Part shown: positions 1 to 8,118 of the stretch, in pieces
How the letters are laid out: the number at the start of each line of letters is the position of its first letter
Numbering within the stretch: position 1 is the first letter of the stretch
From: Bacteroidota bacterium
Lineage (GTDB): Bacteria; Bacteroidota; Bacteroidia; Cytophagales; Cyclobacteriaceae
Direction of reading: 5' to 3'
NCBI GenBank assembly: GCA_023393375.1
Contig: JAEWLI010000117.1
Coordinates: 32,489 to 96,488, forward strand
Length of the DNA stretch: 64,000 nt
Translations under genes and position numbers: made by a program
Notes under the pieces: generated by a model
Told to the model about the DNA's origin: nothing
Databases searched by the model: none
What the model saw: only the letters and a program-made list of their open reading frames with translations

Positions 1-1
1 A

Positions 2-352
2 CGTGCCAATGCTTATGATCTGGTGATAAATGGTGTGGAAATAGGTGGTGGGTCAATCAGGATCCATAGCAAGGAACTTCAACAAAAAATGTTTAAAACA
101 CTGGGATTCACCGATGAAGAAGCAAAATATCAGTTTGGGTTTTTAATGGATGCTTTTGAGTTTGGTGCACCTCCTCATGGTGGTATTGCATTCGGATTTG
201 ACAGGTTATGTTCATTATTTGGTGGAGCAGATTCGATCAGGGACTTTATCGCATTCCCAAAAAACAATGCGGCCCGGGATGTGATGATAGATTCCCCTTC
301 CACAATAAACCCGGCTCAATTAAAGGAATTAAGTCTGGAAATTAGAAAATAA
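2..352 (+). CDS. aspS: Aspartate--tRNA ligase, C-terminal fragment (5' end outside window)
   Basis: The last 116 codons of a class II aminoacyl-tRNA synthetase that charges tRNA-Asp (or Asx) with aspartate in the cytoplasm. The open frame enters from the left edge with no start, so the gene is cut by the window and is not broken. The visible part contains class II motif 3 (PPHGGIAFGFDRL), whose arginine binds ATP. It also has the usual aspS ending, FGGADSIRDFIAFPKNNAARD followed by a DxP segment. The bacterial-type insertion and the anticodon-binding domain lie outside the window. The stop codon is at 350-352. No terminator hairpin is evident directly after it. Confidence 0.93.
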   Translation, partial: RANAYDLVINGVEIGGGSIRIHSKELQQKMFKTLGFTDEEAKYQFGFLMDAFEFGAPPHGGIAFGFDRLCSLFGGADSIRDFIAFPKNNAARDVMIDSPSTINPAQLKELSLEIRK

Positions 353-584
353 AGGTTTCTCTTTATGTCTGGGGTAATTGAAGAATTTTGAGAGGTTTTT
401 TCCAGACTTGTTATAAATTCTGAGATTTTTTTCATTTGAGTAGTGTTTGATGCATCAGGGATAGGAGTGGAAATCACGTTAAGGGTGGCAAAAGGCGCAT
501 GCACGTAATTGGAACGGATAGCCCGCCCGGATGCCCAAAAAAAAATCTAAAAATACTGGTTTACCACTTTAATTTAAGTAGTGA

Positions 585-1196
585 ATGATGGAAAGTGAAA
601 AAGAAAAAATGTTATCGGGGAAATTGTATAAGGCTTTTGGGGAAGAATTACTTCAAGAGCGACGTTTTGCCCAAGAACAAACCTATATTTTCAATTCATT
701 GCCTCCCGGAAAAACAGATGAAAGAAATGCCGTGATCAGAGGTCTTTTTGGTGGAATCAAAGGCTCCTTTTTAATTGAACCCCCATTTCGCTGTGATTAC
801 GGCTACAATATTGAAATTGGCGAAAATTTTTACGCTAACTACAACCTTGTGATACTGGATTGTGCAAAAGTAACCATAGGGGATCATGTGCTGATAGGCC
901 CTAATGTCAGTATTTATACTGCCGGACATCCTGTGCACCATGAACTTAGAGCCAAGGAATATGAATTTGCTTTCCCAATTAACATCGGCAACCATGTTTG
1001 GATTGGTGGAAATGTGATCATAAATCCAGGAGTATCCGTTGGCAACCGATCAGTAGTAGGAGCGGGCAGTGTAGTCACCAAAGATATTCCTGCAAACGTA
1101 ATTGCAGTGGGAAACCCATGCAGGGTGGTCAGGGAGATCACTGATGCTGATCAAAAGTTCTATTTTAAAAATTTCCAATCACCTCTTGAAGATTAA
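585..1196 (+). CDS. Sugar O-acetyltransferase (maltose/galactoside acetyltransferase family)
   Basis: A 203-residue left-handed beta-helix acetyltransferase of the Maa/LacA/NodL type, which transfers acetyl from acetyl-CoA to a sugar hydroxyl in the cytoplasm. Residues 1-55 form the N-terminal Mac domain. Hexapeptide repeats follow from about residue 70 to 190, for example IGDHVLIGPNVSI and IGNHVWIGGNVIINPGVSVG. The AGHP motif carries the probable catalytic histidine (residue 115). Length is normal for the family. The gene starts with two consecutive ATG codons, so the true start could be one codon later. It stands alone between aspS and a lipoprotein gene; the acceptor sugar cannot be told from sequence. 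Confidence 0.9.
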   Translation: MMESEKEKMLSGKLYKAFGEELLQERRFAQEQTYIFNSLPPGKTDERNAVIRGLFGGIKGSFLIEPPFRCDYGYNIEIGENFYANYNLVILDCAKVTIGDHVLIGPNVSIYTAGHPVHHELRAKEYEFAFPINIGNHVWIGGNVIINPGVSVGNRSVVGAGSVVTKDIPANVIAVGNPCRVVREITDADQKFYFKNFQSPLED

Positions 1197-1310
1197 ATAA
1201 TAATCAGGAAAATCGCTCGGTAGATTTTTTATTTTACGATGGTAATACAACCTCTTTAGGTTCCTGTGTGTCAATAAAAAAAAACACCAACTTTCTATCC
1301 AATTACCATT

Positions 1311-2594
1311 ATGAAAAAACTGATACCTTTCTCATTTGTGTTTGCTTTGTTATTAGTATTTAACAGCTGTTCTGACAAAGTTGAAATAACCCGAAGCTAC
1401 ACCGTATACGAACCGGTATTTATGTCGCCGCAGGCATTGAGAGAAGCAGTGATTGTAGCAGACCCTGTGAATATTGAAATTACCGGAAAGATTTATTTAT
1501 ATAAAAATTTTCTATTGATCAATGAGCCTGGTAAAGGCATACACATTATTAATAATGTAGATCCCTCAAATCCGCAGCCTCTAAAGTTCATTAATATACC
1601 AGGAAATTTTGATATGGCAGTTAAGGGAGATATGTTGTATGCTGACAGTTATGTAGACCTGGTAGTTTTTGATATTTCTGATATTAATAAAATTGAAGAA
1701 ACAGAGCGGTTGGAAGAAATATTCCTGGGCACTAATCAGTATTATTATGATTTGGAGAAAGGGGTTATTGTGGCCTGGGAAGAAGTGGAAAAAATAGTGG
1801 TTTCAGAAGATGATTACGGTTATTACCCGGCATATTTCTGGTATGATAATGGCCTTTCGGGGGATTTTATGGCTTTCAGCGAAATGGCATCTGCTGATAG
1901 GGCTGCTTTTGTGGCCCCTTCTTCTACCGGTGTGGGAGGTTCAATGGCCAGATTTACCATAGTAAATAATCATTTATACAGTATAGATAATTCAAATCTA
2001 TACACTTTTAATATTTCTGACCTTCGGAATCCACAAAAAATCAGTTCAAAAAATATTGGTTGGGGTATTGAAACCATATTTCCATACAAAGAGAATCTTT
2101 TTCTGGGATCCCAAACCGGTATGCACATTTATGGAATATCTGACCCGGACTCACCGGAGTTTGTCTCCATTTTTCAACATGTAAGAAGATGTGATCCTGT
2201 AGTCGTTCAAGATACCCTTGCTTACGTAACCCTGCGAGGAGGTGATGAATGTGGTGGGTTTACCAATCAACTGGATGTGGTAAATATCAAAGATTTGACA
2301 ACGCCCTATCTGATCAAAACTTACCCGATGCAAGGCCCATATGGTCTAGGAATTGATGGCAATACTTTGTTTGTTTGCGATGGATCAGCAGGATTGAAAG
2401 TTTATAATGCCTCTGATGTGAATAATATTGATAAAAACCACATTAAAACCTATAGTGATATTGATGCTTATGATGTGATCCCTTTTAACAATCTGCTTAT
2501 CATGATCGGAAAAGATGGCGTAACACAATTTGATTATTCCAATCCTGAAAATATTATCCAATTGAGCCATATCGATGTGAAAGCAGGTTCATGA
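1311..2594 (+). CDS. LVIVD-repeat surface lipoprotein
   Basis: A 427-residue predicted lipoprotein. The signal peptide ends in a lipobox with the lipidated cysteine at residue 20 (FNSC). The rest consists of beta-propeller-like LVIVD repeats with the pattern 'LyvaDsy..LvvfDisdi..p' (for example DLVVFDISDINKIE, NLYTFNISDLRNPQ, MHIYGISDPDSPEFV and GLKVYNASDVNNI). Such proteins are common surface proteins of Bacteroidota; no specific substrate is known. The gene lies about 100 bp upstream of a second secreted protein on the same strand, with which it may be co-transcribed. The fold assignment rests on the repeat pattern; the function is unknown. Confidence 0.82.
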   Translation: MKKLIPFSFVFALLLVFNSCSDKVEITRSYTVYEPVFMSPQALREAVIVADPVNIEITGKIYLYKNFLLINEPGKGIHIINNVDPSNPQPLKFINIPGNFDMAVKGDMLYADSYVDLVVFDISDINKIEETERLEEIFLGTNQYYYDLEKGVIVAWEEVEKIVVSEDDYGYYPAYFWYDNGLSGDFMAFSEMASADRAAFVAPSSTGVGGSMARFTIVNNHLYSIDNSNLYTFNISDLRNPQKISSKNIGWGIETIFPYKENLFLGSQTGMHIYGISDPDSPEFVSIFQHVRRCDPVVVQDTLAYVTLRGGDECGGFTNQLDVVNIKDLTTPYLIKTYPMQGPYGLGIDGNTLFVCDGSAGLKVYNASDVNNIDKNHIKTYSDIDAYDVIPFNNLLIMIGKDGVTQFDYSNPENIIQLSHIDVKAGS

Positions 2595-2698
2595 AATTAC
2601 CCAACATAGCTCCACTGTTAAGATGAACAGGTTAATAGATGAAACTGGGATAGCCAATGGTATTCCAGTTTCCTTTTTTTTTATAAAAATCAAATACA

Positions 2699-3517
2699 AT
2701 GTACACACGAAACATCATACTCTTTATTTTTAGTGTTCTTTCCCTATGTGGAAATATCCATTATGCCCAAGCTCAGCATCAAAGAACAGTCAGAATTTTG
2801 ATGGCAGATGGCACTTCCATGATGGGGGTGATTACTGAATGCACAGAAATTAAGAGACTAACTTTTTTGGTGAATGGCGATAGCAGTAATACTGTCACGA
2901 TATCTATGGATCAGGTTGTCCTAATGGATTTCGGTTTACCTCCCAAAGCTTGGGAAAATGAAATAAGTGAAAGTGGTTTGTCGGGGTTAAAAGAGAAAAA
3001 AGCCATTGTTGAAAATTCAGAAAGAGTGTACCATTCTATATCGTTAGGTCTTTTGTTTGGAGAAGATGAAACCAATTATTTTTTAGGAGTTGAAAGTGGG
3101 CTTCGGATGAATGATCATTTTGCTGTTGGATTGGGCTTAAATTATGACAACTATGACATCATTTCTACAGTGCCTGTTTTTGTGGAATTAAAAGGTTATT
3201 TGCATGATAATAAAGTAGCCCCTTATTATTTTGTAGGAGCGGGTTATGGGTTTGGCTGGTTAAATGAGCCAATGGATGAATTTCTGATCAGTAATGAAAA
3301 AATCCGAGGTGGTCTATTTGGTCATACTGGATTGGGTTATCAGGTGAAAGGCAATGCTTTATCATATGTATTTAGGTTAGGATACAAAATTCAAAAGACA
3401 AAAATTTCTTATCAATATAACCCTGAACCATGGCGGTCATCGTTACCGGTGTTGACTGATGTTGCAGAAAAAAGGATGTTCAGAAGGCTGTTTTTTTCAG
3501 TATCGGCAATATTTTAG
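2699..3517 (+). CDS. Secreted protein, probable outer-membrane beta-barrel domain
   Basis: A 272-residue protein with a cleavable signal peptide (residues 1-25, ending AQAQ). Residues 28-80 form a small beta-rich domain (VRILMADGTSMMGVITE...) like those placed before barrel domains in this phylum. From about residue 105 onward there are alternating amphipathic strands with Gly/aromatic patterns (SLGLLFGE, FAVGLGLNYD, PYYFVGAGYGFGW, FGHTGLGYQVKG, FRLGYKI), ending in the aromatic residues FFSVSAIF, as in outer-membrane barrels. I do not recognise a named family. It follows the LVIVD lipoprotein on the same strand and converges on pth only 7 bp away. Confidence 0.7.
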   Translation: MYTRNIILFIFSVLSLCGNIHYAQAQHQRTVRILMADGTSMMGVITECTEIKRLTFLVNGDSSNTVTISMDQVVLMDFGLPPKAWENEISESGLSGLKEKKAIVENSERVYHSISLGLLFGEDETNYFLGVESGLRMNDHFAVGLGLNYDNYDIISTVPVFVELKGYLHDNKVAPYYFVGAGYGFGWLNEPMDEFLISNEKIRGGLFGHTGLGYQVKGNALSYVFRLGYKIQKTKISYQYNPEPWRSSLPVLTDVAEKRMFRRLFFSVSAIF

Positions 3518-3524
3518 TATTCAA

Positions 3525-4088
3525 TTATTTTTTATTATAAAAGGTCATGGTTTTCTCTATTCCAATCATGGCAAAAGAAATGACCATTTCTGATACTGAA
3601 TTCAAGTGTTCGGGCAACTGCTCAAACTCCTCCTTGGTGAACCTGCTTAACACATAGTCTACTTGTCTGCCTTTTGAAAAATTGTCACCTATACCAAACC
3701 GAATCCGGGGATAATTATTTGTGCCCAATACCTGTTCGATATTTGAAAGTCCGTTATGACCAGCACTTGACCCTTTCCCTCGCATCCTCAATCTGCCATA
3801 TGGAAGGGCAATATCATCTACAATTATTAAAACATTTTCTAACGGAATATCCAATTGTTGCATCCAGTAATTGATTGCTTTGCCACTTAGGTTCATATAA
3901 GTAGTAGGTTTGATCAAATGAAATGTTCTGCCTTTATGTTTAAACTCTGACTTATAAGCAAGTCTTTCAGTAGTAAATGATACCTTTTGCTGATCGGCAA
4001 TATAATCCAGTGCAAGAAAGCCAATATTATGTCGGGTGAGTTCGTATTCAGACCCAATATTTCCTAATCCTGTTATAAGAAATTTCAT
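3525..4088 (-). CDS. pth: Peptidyl-tRNA hydrolase
   Basis: A 187-residue bacterial Pth, which cleaves the ester bond of peptidyl-tRNAs dropped from ribosomes so the tRNA can be reused. The family signatures are intact: GLGNIGSEYELTRHNIGF with the catalytic histidine at residue 20, KPTTYMNLSG (substrate-binding Asn), VDDIALPYGRLR (catalytic Asp) and GSSAGHNGLSNI. Length is standard. It is the third gene of the minus-strand series prs-rplY-pth, but a hairpin with a T-run separates it from rplY. The rplY-pth order is widely conserved in bacteria. Confidence 0.96.
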   Translation of the reverse strand: MKFLITGLGNIGSEYELTRHNIGFLALDYIADQQKVSFTTERLAYKSEFKHKGRTFHLIKPTTYMNLSGKAINYWMQQLDIPLENVLIIVDDIALPYGRLRMRGKGSSAGHNGLSNIEQVLGTNNYPRIRFGIGDNFSKGRQVDYVLSRFTKEEFEQLPEHLNSVSEMVISFAMIGIEKTMTFYNKK

Positions 4089-4111
4089 TATACAATTTTT
4101 GGGTTAAATAA

Positions 4112-4140
4112 AAAATCCTGTCCTTTTTACAGACAGGATT
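4112..4140 (-). terminator. Rho-independent terminator between rplY and pth
   Basis: On the minus strand the 9-bp arms AATCCTGTC and GACAGGATT enclose a 9-base loop, and the 3' arm runs directly into a run of six Ts. It lies after the rplY stop and before the pth start, so it would end or attenuate the prs-rplY transcript and leave pth partly dependent on read-through or its own promoter. Confidence 0.75.
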
Positions 4141-4170
4141 TGTACCGTTTTATGGAGTAATGTTTTGATT

Positions 4171-4746
4171 TTAAGCTTCAGTGGCAGTTTCCTGACCTTT
4201 TAATGCCCTTGGTATTTCAATAGTGGCAATAGTAACGAGAGGGTTGCTTAGGATTTCATAATTTCCCGCTTTCACATCTTTTACTTTTACCGATTTTCCA
4301 AGATCAAGATTATCTATAGATAGTTCGATATAATCAGGAAGATCTTTTGGAAATGCTTTGATCTTTATTTTTCTCAGCTTTGTCAGTAATTTACCCCCTT
4401 TTACTACACCAGGGGCATTTCCTACCAACTTGATTGGTATTTCAATCTTAACAGGTTTGTCTTCTTTTAATTCAAGGAAATCTGCATGGAGAATGGCATC
4501 TGTTACCGGGTGAAATTGCACATCCTGTATGACACAAGTACGTACATCCCCTTCTATATTTACATCAATAATATGCGCATCTGGTGTGTAGATGATATCC
4601 TTGAATAAGATAATGGGTGAATAAAAATGAATTTGTTCTTTTCCACCATACACTACACATGGCACACTGCCTTCGTCTCTGATCAGTCTGGAATCTTGTT
4701 TTCCGAGATTTGCTCTTTTAAACCCTATAATCTCAATTTTTTTCAT
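4171..4746 (-). CDS. rplY: 50S ribosomal protein L25, long (CTC) form
   Basis: A 191-residue L25/CTC protein that binds 5S rRNA in the large subunit. The N-terminal L25 beta-barrel covers about residues 1-92 (MKKIEIIGFKRANLGKQDSR, VPCVVYGG, then VQFHPVTDAILHADFLEL, a hallmark of the family). The C-terminal TL5/CTC extension (about 95-180) contains the PVKIEIPIKLVGNAPGVVKGG segment. The long form is usual in Bacteroidota. The start is 25 bp downstream of the prs stop, pointing to a shared transcript, and a terminator follows the gene. Confidence 0.95.
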   Translation of the reverse strand: MKKIEIIGFKRANLGKQDSRLIRDEGSVPCVVYGGKEQIHFYSPIILFKDIIYTPDAHIIDVNIEGDVRTCVIQDVQFHPVTDAILHADFLELKEDKPVKIEIPIKLVGNAPGVVKGGKLLTKLRKIKIKAFPKDLPDYIELSIDNLDLGKSVKVKDVKAGNYEILSNPLVTIATIEIPRALKGQETATEA

Positions 4747-4771
4747 GATAGTTATATTTATATAATTTAAA

Positions 4772-5716
4772 TTAAGTTCCTTTATAATCGTCTACAAACA
4801 ATGAACTGATAGATTCATTATCATGGACTTTTCTAATGCCTTTTGCAAACATGCTAGCAACACTAAGTACTTTAATCTTAGGTGTTTGTTTCTTCAAAGG
4901 GATAGTGTCTGTTACCACCAATTCTTCCAATGCCGAATTTTCTATGTTTTCATAGGCATTTCCGGAAAGTATGGGATGGGTACATATTGCCCTGACAGAT
5001 TTTGCACCTTTTTCCTTAATAATCTCACTAGCCATGGCTAAGGTACCCCCGGTATCGATCAGGTCATCTACCAATACCACATCTGCCCCTTCTACATCAC
5101 CAATTAGTTGCATGGATGCAATTTTGTTAGCACTGCTCCTGTGCTTATCACAAATTACCATTTCAACACTCATGAGTTGTGCAAATGACCTGGTCCTTTT
5201 TGAACCTCCTACATCAGGAGATGCAAAAACCAGGTTATCTAATTGCAATGTCTTTAGATAGGGCAGAAAGATAAAAGCACCGTCTAAATGGTCCACAGGA
5301 ATATCAAAAAAGCCCTGTATCTGTCCGGCATGTAAATCACATGTCATCAATCGTTGTGCACCAGCAGCGATTAAAAGATTTGCTACCAATTTGGAAGCAA
5401 TAGCTACTCTTGGTCTATCTTTCCGGTCTTGACGGGCATATCCAAAATAAGGGATTACTACTGTAATGTATTTTGCACTTGCTCTGCGAGCCGCATCAAT
5501 CATCAGCAGCAATTCCATTAAATTGTCAGCTGGAGCAAAAGTAGACTGTATTAAAAATACATGGCTTCCTCTTACTGATTCTGTAAAATATGGTGATATT
5601 TCCCCATCGCTAAAGGTGAGCACATCCATAGCTCCCAAAGGTTTGCCATAATGTTGGGCAATCTTGTGAGCCAGATAATTGGAAGCTTTTCCTGAGAAAA
5701 TTTTGACATCAGCCAT
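4772..5716 (-). CDS. prs: Ribose-phosphate pyrophosphokinase (PRPP synthetase)
   Basis: A 314-residue class I PRPP synthetase that makes 5-phosphoribosyl-1-pyrophosphate from ribose-5-phosphate and ATP for nucleotide, His and Trp synthesis. The features seen are the PRPP-binding loop VVLVDDLIDTGGTLAMA, the ATP-side segment YFGYARQDRKDRPR, the metal-binding CDLHAGQIQGFFDIPVDHL motif and the flexible-loop region after KHRSS. Length matches the family. It is the first gene of the prs-rplY pair. A short imperfect palindrome (ATCCCGG..CCGGGAT, about 5752-5771) lies upstream with no assigned role. Confidence 0.96.
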   Translation of the reverse strand: MADVKIFSGKASNYLAHKIAQHYGKPLGAMDVLTFSDGEISPYFTESVRGSHVFLIQSTFAPADNLMELLLMIDAARRASAKYITVVIPYFGYARQDRKDRPRVAIASKLVANLLIAAGAQRLMTCDLHAGQIQGFFDIPVDHLDGAFIFLPYLKTLQLDNLVFASPDVGGSKRTRSFAQLMSVEMVICDKHRSSANKIASMQLIGDVEGADVVLVDDLIDTGGTLAMASEIIKEKGAKSVRAICTHPILSGNAYENIENSALEELVVTDTIPLKKQTPKIKVLSVASMFAKGIRKVHDNESISSLFVDDYKGT

Positions 5717-5841
5717 ACTGGTGGAATTATACTTCTTTCGCTTAATAAATAAATCCCGGGAATAACCGGGATAGTAAATATGTGCGGCTGTAAACCGGTC
5801 TCGAGCTATTGACAGGAAATTCCTATCTTTTTTTGCTGTTT

Positions 5842-5876
5842 ACACAAGTTTCCCAATTTTTTTGGAAAACTTGTGT
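5842..5876. terminator. Strong inverted repeat between prs and tRNA-Gln
   Basis: Two perfect 10-bp arms, ACACAAGTTT (5842-5851) and AAACTTGTGT (5867-5876), extendable by CC/GG past a bulged A, enclose an A/T-rich loop. It begins right after the 3' end of the tRNA-Gln gene on the minus strand, so it probably ends or helps process that transcript. There is no long T-run on either side, so intrinsic termination is an inference. Confidence 0.5.
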
Positions 5877-5879
5877 TTG

Positions 5880-5952
5880 TTGTCCGACCAGGGCTCGAAC
5901 CTGGACTCTTCTGAACCAAAATCAGACGTGTTGCCAGTTACACCATCGGACA
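5880..5952 (-). tRNA. tRNA-Gln, anticodon TTG
   Basis: The minus strand folds as a full cloverleaf. The acceptor TGTCCGA pairs with TCGGACA (7 bp), with discriminator A at 5880. The anticodon stem TCTGA/TCAGA holds the 7-base loop TTTTGGT, giving anticodon TTG (reads CAA/CAG glutamine). The T-arm contains GGTTCGAGCC. CCA is not encoded. Reading position 34 as U is standard for the single Gln tRNA of many Bacteroidota. A good promoter lies just upstream. Confidence 0.95.
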
Positions 5953-5975
5953 ATACCCTCTTGTTTTTCGGAGTA

Positions 5976-6008
5976 CAAAAGTAGGGTTATTTTTTTTATT
6001 TTTACAAA
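5976..6008 (-). promoter_or_regulatory. Bacteroidota-type promoter for tRNA-Gln
   Basis: On the minus strand the -33 element TTTG (6005-6008) is followed after 21 bp by the -7 element TACTTTTG (5976-5983), an exact match to TAnnTTTG. Transcription would start roughly 15-20 bases before the mature tRNA 5' end at 5952. Both elements and the spacing match the known consensus of the phylum. Confidence 0.65.
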
Positions 6009-6221
6009 TAGCTGAAAAAAATTATTGCTTATCCTGTAAAATATCCTTTAACATGATGAAACAAAAGTGTTTTTTACATTACTGTTTATATACCTCTAAA
6101 CGCTTTACGGTCTTTTTCCAGTGTTTCTTTTATGCAAAAACCTAATCAATGTATATGGAATTGGCGCATCAATATTAATTAATCACCAAAATCTATTGGT
6201 TATCAGTACAGTATGCATCTA

Positions 6222-7571
6222 TTAATATCTAAATGGTTTTCCATTTACCATTACTTCCTGTTTTTTGGGATCAAATACCGCTTTTGCACCTGTGCGAATG
6301 GCTGCATTGGTCATGATACCGGCAATGGAATGGTTATAGCCTGCCATCACATCAGCATTGGTTTTCTTTCGTGACCTTAGGTTTTCCATCCAGTTTCGCA
6401 TATGGGCTAATGTCATCGGATCTGTACCTGTGTTTGATGCTGTTTCTACATTCATTTTTGGAAGCTCATAATCGTCCAATAAATTTGCCGACATTCCCAT
6501 GTCCCTTGCAAATCCTTCAGTTAGACCTCCTTCAGCCGTCACTCTATTGGTATCGAGATTTAACATGCCTCCATTGGAATAATAAAGTTCTTTGATGCCC
6601 CCTGCCGAATTATGCATTCGGGAACTATAAACTGCCTGAAAGCCTTCTTTTGGATTGTCGAGAGGGCCATAATCAAAGACTGCTGTCAGGGTATCATTAT
6701 TGGTGCGGCCATCATCCCACATATAGATCCCGCCATTGGCAGCAACACTTCTGGGGTACTGATATCCTGTAAACCAATGAATGGTATCAATTTGATGGCA
6801 CATCCATTGTCCCGGAATACCTGATGAATATGGCCAGAAAAGCCGGTATTCTATATATTTTCTAGGATCCCAGGTGTCTTTTGGTCTGTTTATTAAATAT
6901 CGGTTCCAGTCAGTATCTGATTCTTTAATAATCGATGTAAGATCCGGTCTCCTCCATCTGCCTGGTTGATTTACATTCCAACTCATTTCTACCATCGTAA
7001 TATCACCGAATTTCCCCGACCGGATATATTCATTGGCCGCTACATAATTATCCCCACTTCTTCGTTGTGAACCTATTTGGATAATTTTATCTGAAGCCTG
7101 AATTGTTTTTAAGGCATTTCTATTATCTTCCATAGTTTCCGCAAAGGGTTTTTCAACATAAGCATCACAACCAGCTTTTACTGCTTCTATCGCATGTAGG
7201 GCATGTTGAAAATCAGCTGTCGCAATTATGACTGCATCTACTTCTTTTTGATCATACATCTCTTCGTTATTTCGGGCAAGCTTTACAGACAACCCTTTTT
7301 CGTTAAAATATTGAGCTGCTTCATCCCTTCTTCTGTTCCAAATGTCTGAAACAGTGGTGATTTCCATGTTCATTTTTTCAGAAAGGTGCAGAAAAGAAGG
7401 AATGAGTGTATATTTTGATCGATCGGCGAACCCTACAATACCCACTCTGATTCTGTCATTTGCTCCCATTATTCTGGCATAGCTTTTAGGGGAAAATGCT
7501 ATTCCTGATAAAGTAATCCCAGCTGTTCCTAAAGTGGCTTGTTTTAAAAATTTACGTCTGGTATTTGTCAT
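6222..7571 (-). CDS. Gfo/Idh/MocA-family oxidoreductase with Tat-type signal
   Basis: A 449-residue NAD(P)-dependent oxidoreductase of the Gfo/Idh/MocA superfamily. The N-terminus NTRRKFLKQATLGTAGITLSGIAF is a twin-arginine signal, so the protein is probably exported folded with its cofactor. The Rossmann domain starts at about residue 40 (IRVGIVGFADRS), and the conserved lysine motif is VEKPFAETMEDN (EKP). The C-terminal domain follows from about 170, with WMCHQIDTIHWFTG like the family's GCHxID segment. Such exported members in Bacteroidota are often linked to sugar or glycoside metabolism (some are glycosidases acting by an NAD redox mechanism). The substrate is unknown. It stands alone on the minus strand. 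Confidence 0.88.
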   Translation of the reverse strand: MTNTRRKFLKQATLGTAGITLSGIAFSPKSYARIMGANDRIRVGIVGFADRSKYTLIPSFLHLSEKMNMEITTVSDIWNRRRDEAAQYFNEKGLSVKLARNNEEMYDQKEVDAVIIATADFQHALHAIEAVKAGCDAYVEKPFAETMEDNRNALKTIQASDKIIQIGSQRRSGDNYVAANEYIRSGKFGDITMVEMSWNVNQPGRWRRPDLTSIIKESDTDWNRYLINRPKDTWDPRKYIEYRLFWPYSSGIPGQWMCHQIDTIHWFTGYQYPRSVAANGGIYMWDDGRTNNDTLTAVFDYGPLDNPKEGFQAVYSSRMHNSAGGIKELYYSNGGMLNLDTNRVTAEGGLTEGFARDMGMSANLLDDYELPKMNVETASNTGTDPMTLAHMRNWMENLRSRKKTNADVMAGYNHSIAGIMTNAAIRTGAKAVFDPKKQEVMVNGKPFRY

Positions 7572-7598
7572 AAGTCGAAGTAGTTTTTAGTTCTCAAT

Positions 7599-7606
7599 CA
7601 AATTTA
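7599..7606 (-). promoter_or_regulatory. Possible -7 promoter element for the Gfo/Idh/MocA gene
   Basis: TAAATTTG on the minus strand matches TAnnTTTG 28 bp upstream of the start codon at 7571. No clear TTTG element lies 19-23 bp further upstream, so this is only a candidate. Confidence 0.35.
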
Positions 7607-8118
7607 AGTTATTTCATTTAATTCTGGTGATGTTTACCGATTTTGTCTACGAGGATATTGCGATTTTTACTGAATAATCCTGTGGTAATAATCCTGTAGA
7701 ATTTTTTTGTGAGTGTATTTAATTGAATTCCTATAAAATCATATCATCCCAGACTGGTATATTACACTTGGCTATAGGTTTATTTTGATTGTCAATTCTC
7801 TATTAAAAGAAATGCCTTTTAAATAATTATGGGTTTAAATCAAATAAAAATATTCACGGCTAGTCCAGTTGGGAATTTTAATACAAAAAGTGAATAATAT
7901 TTCCTGTAATTGATTTTTAAACTGGAACAAATTTTTTATTTGCTAACATAACCTACATAAGAGAGATAACTTTTGATTCTTTTATTATTAGAATATGGTA
8001 CTTCACTAATATTGAGGAATAATATAAAGCAGGTAGAGATTTCATATAACTGGTACAGTGTTGGTGTAAAGGATTGGCTGCCACTTTGCCAAGCCAAATG
8101 CGCTTAATGCAATTTACG
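7607..8118. other. Non-coding gap with divergent 5' regions
   Basis: About 500 bp of A/T-rich sequence between the divergently transcribed Gfo/Idh/MocA gene and the propeller/SpoIIE gene. It must hold both promoters. I see the repeated TAATCCTGT phrase (about 7674-7697) but no RNA gene, long hairpin or plausible ORF. Confidence 0.5.

Noticed and set aside
316..504. Open frame on the minus strand after aspS
   Set aside because: It overlaps the aspS end, has no recognisable motif or start context, and looks like chance coding in an intergenic stretch.
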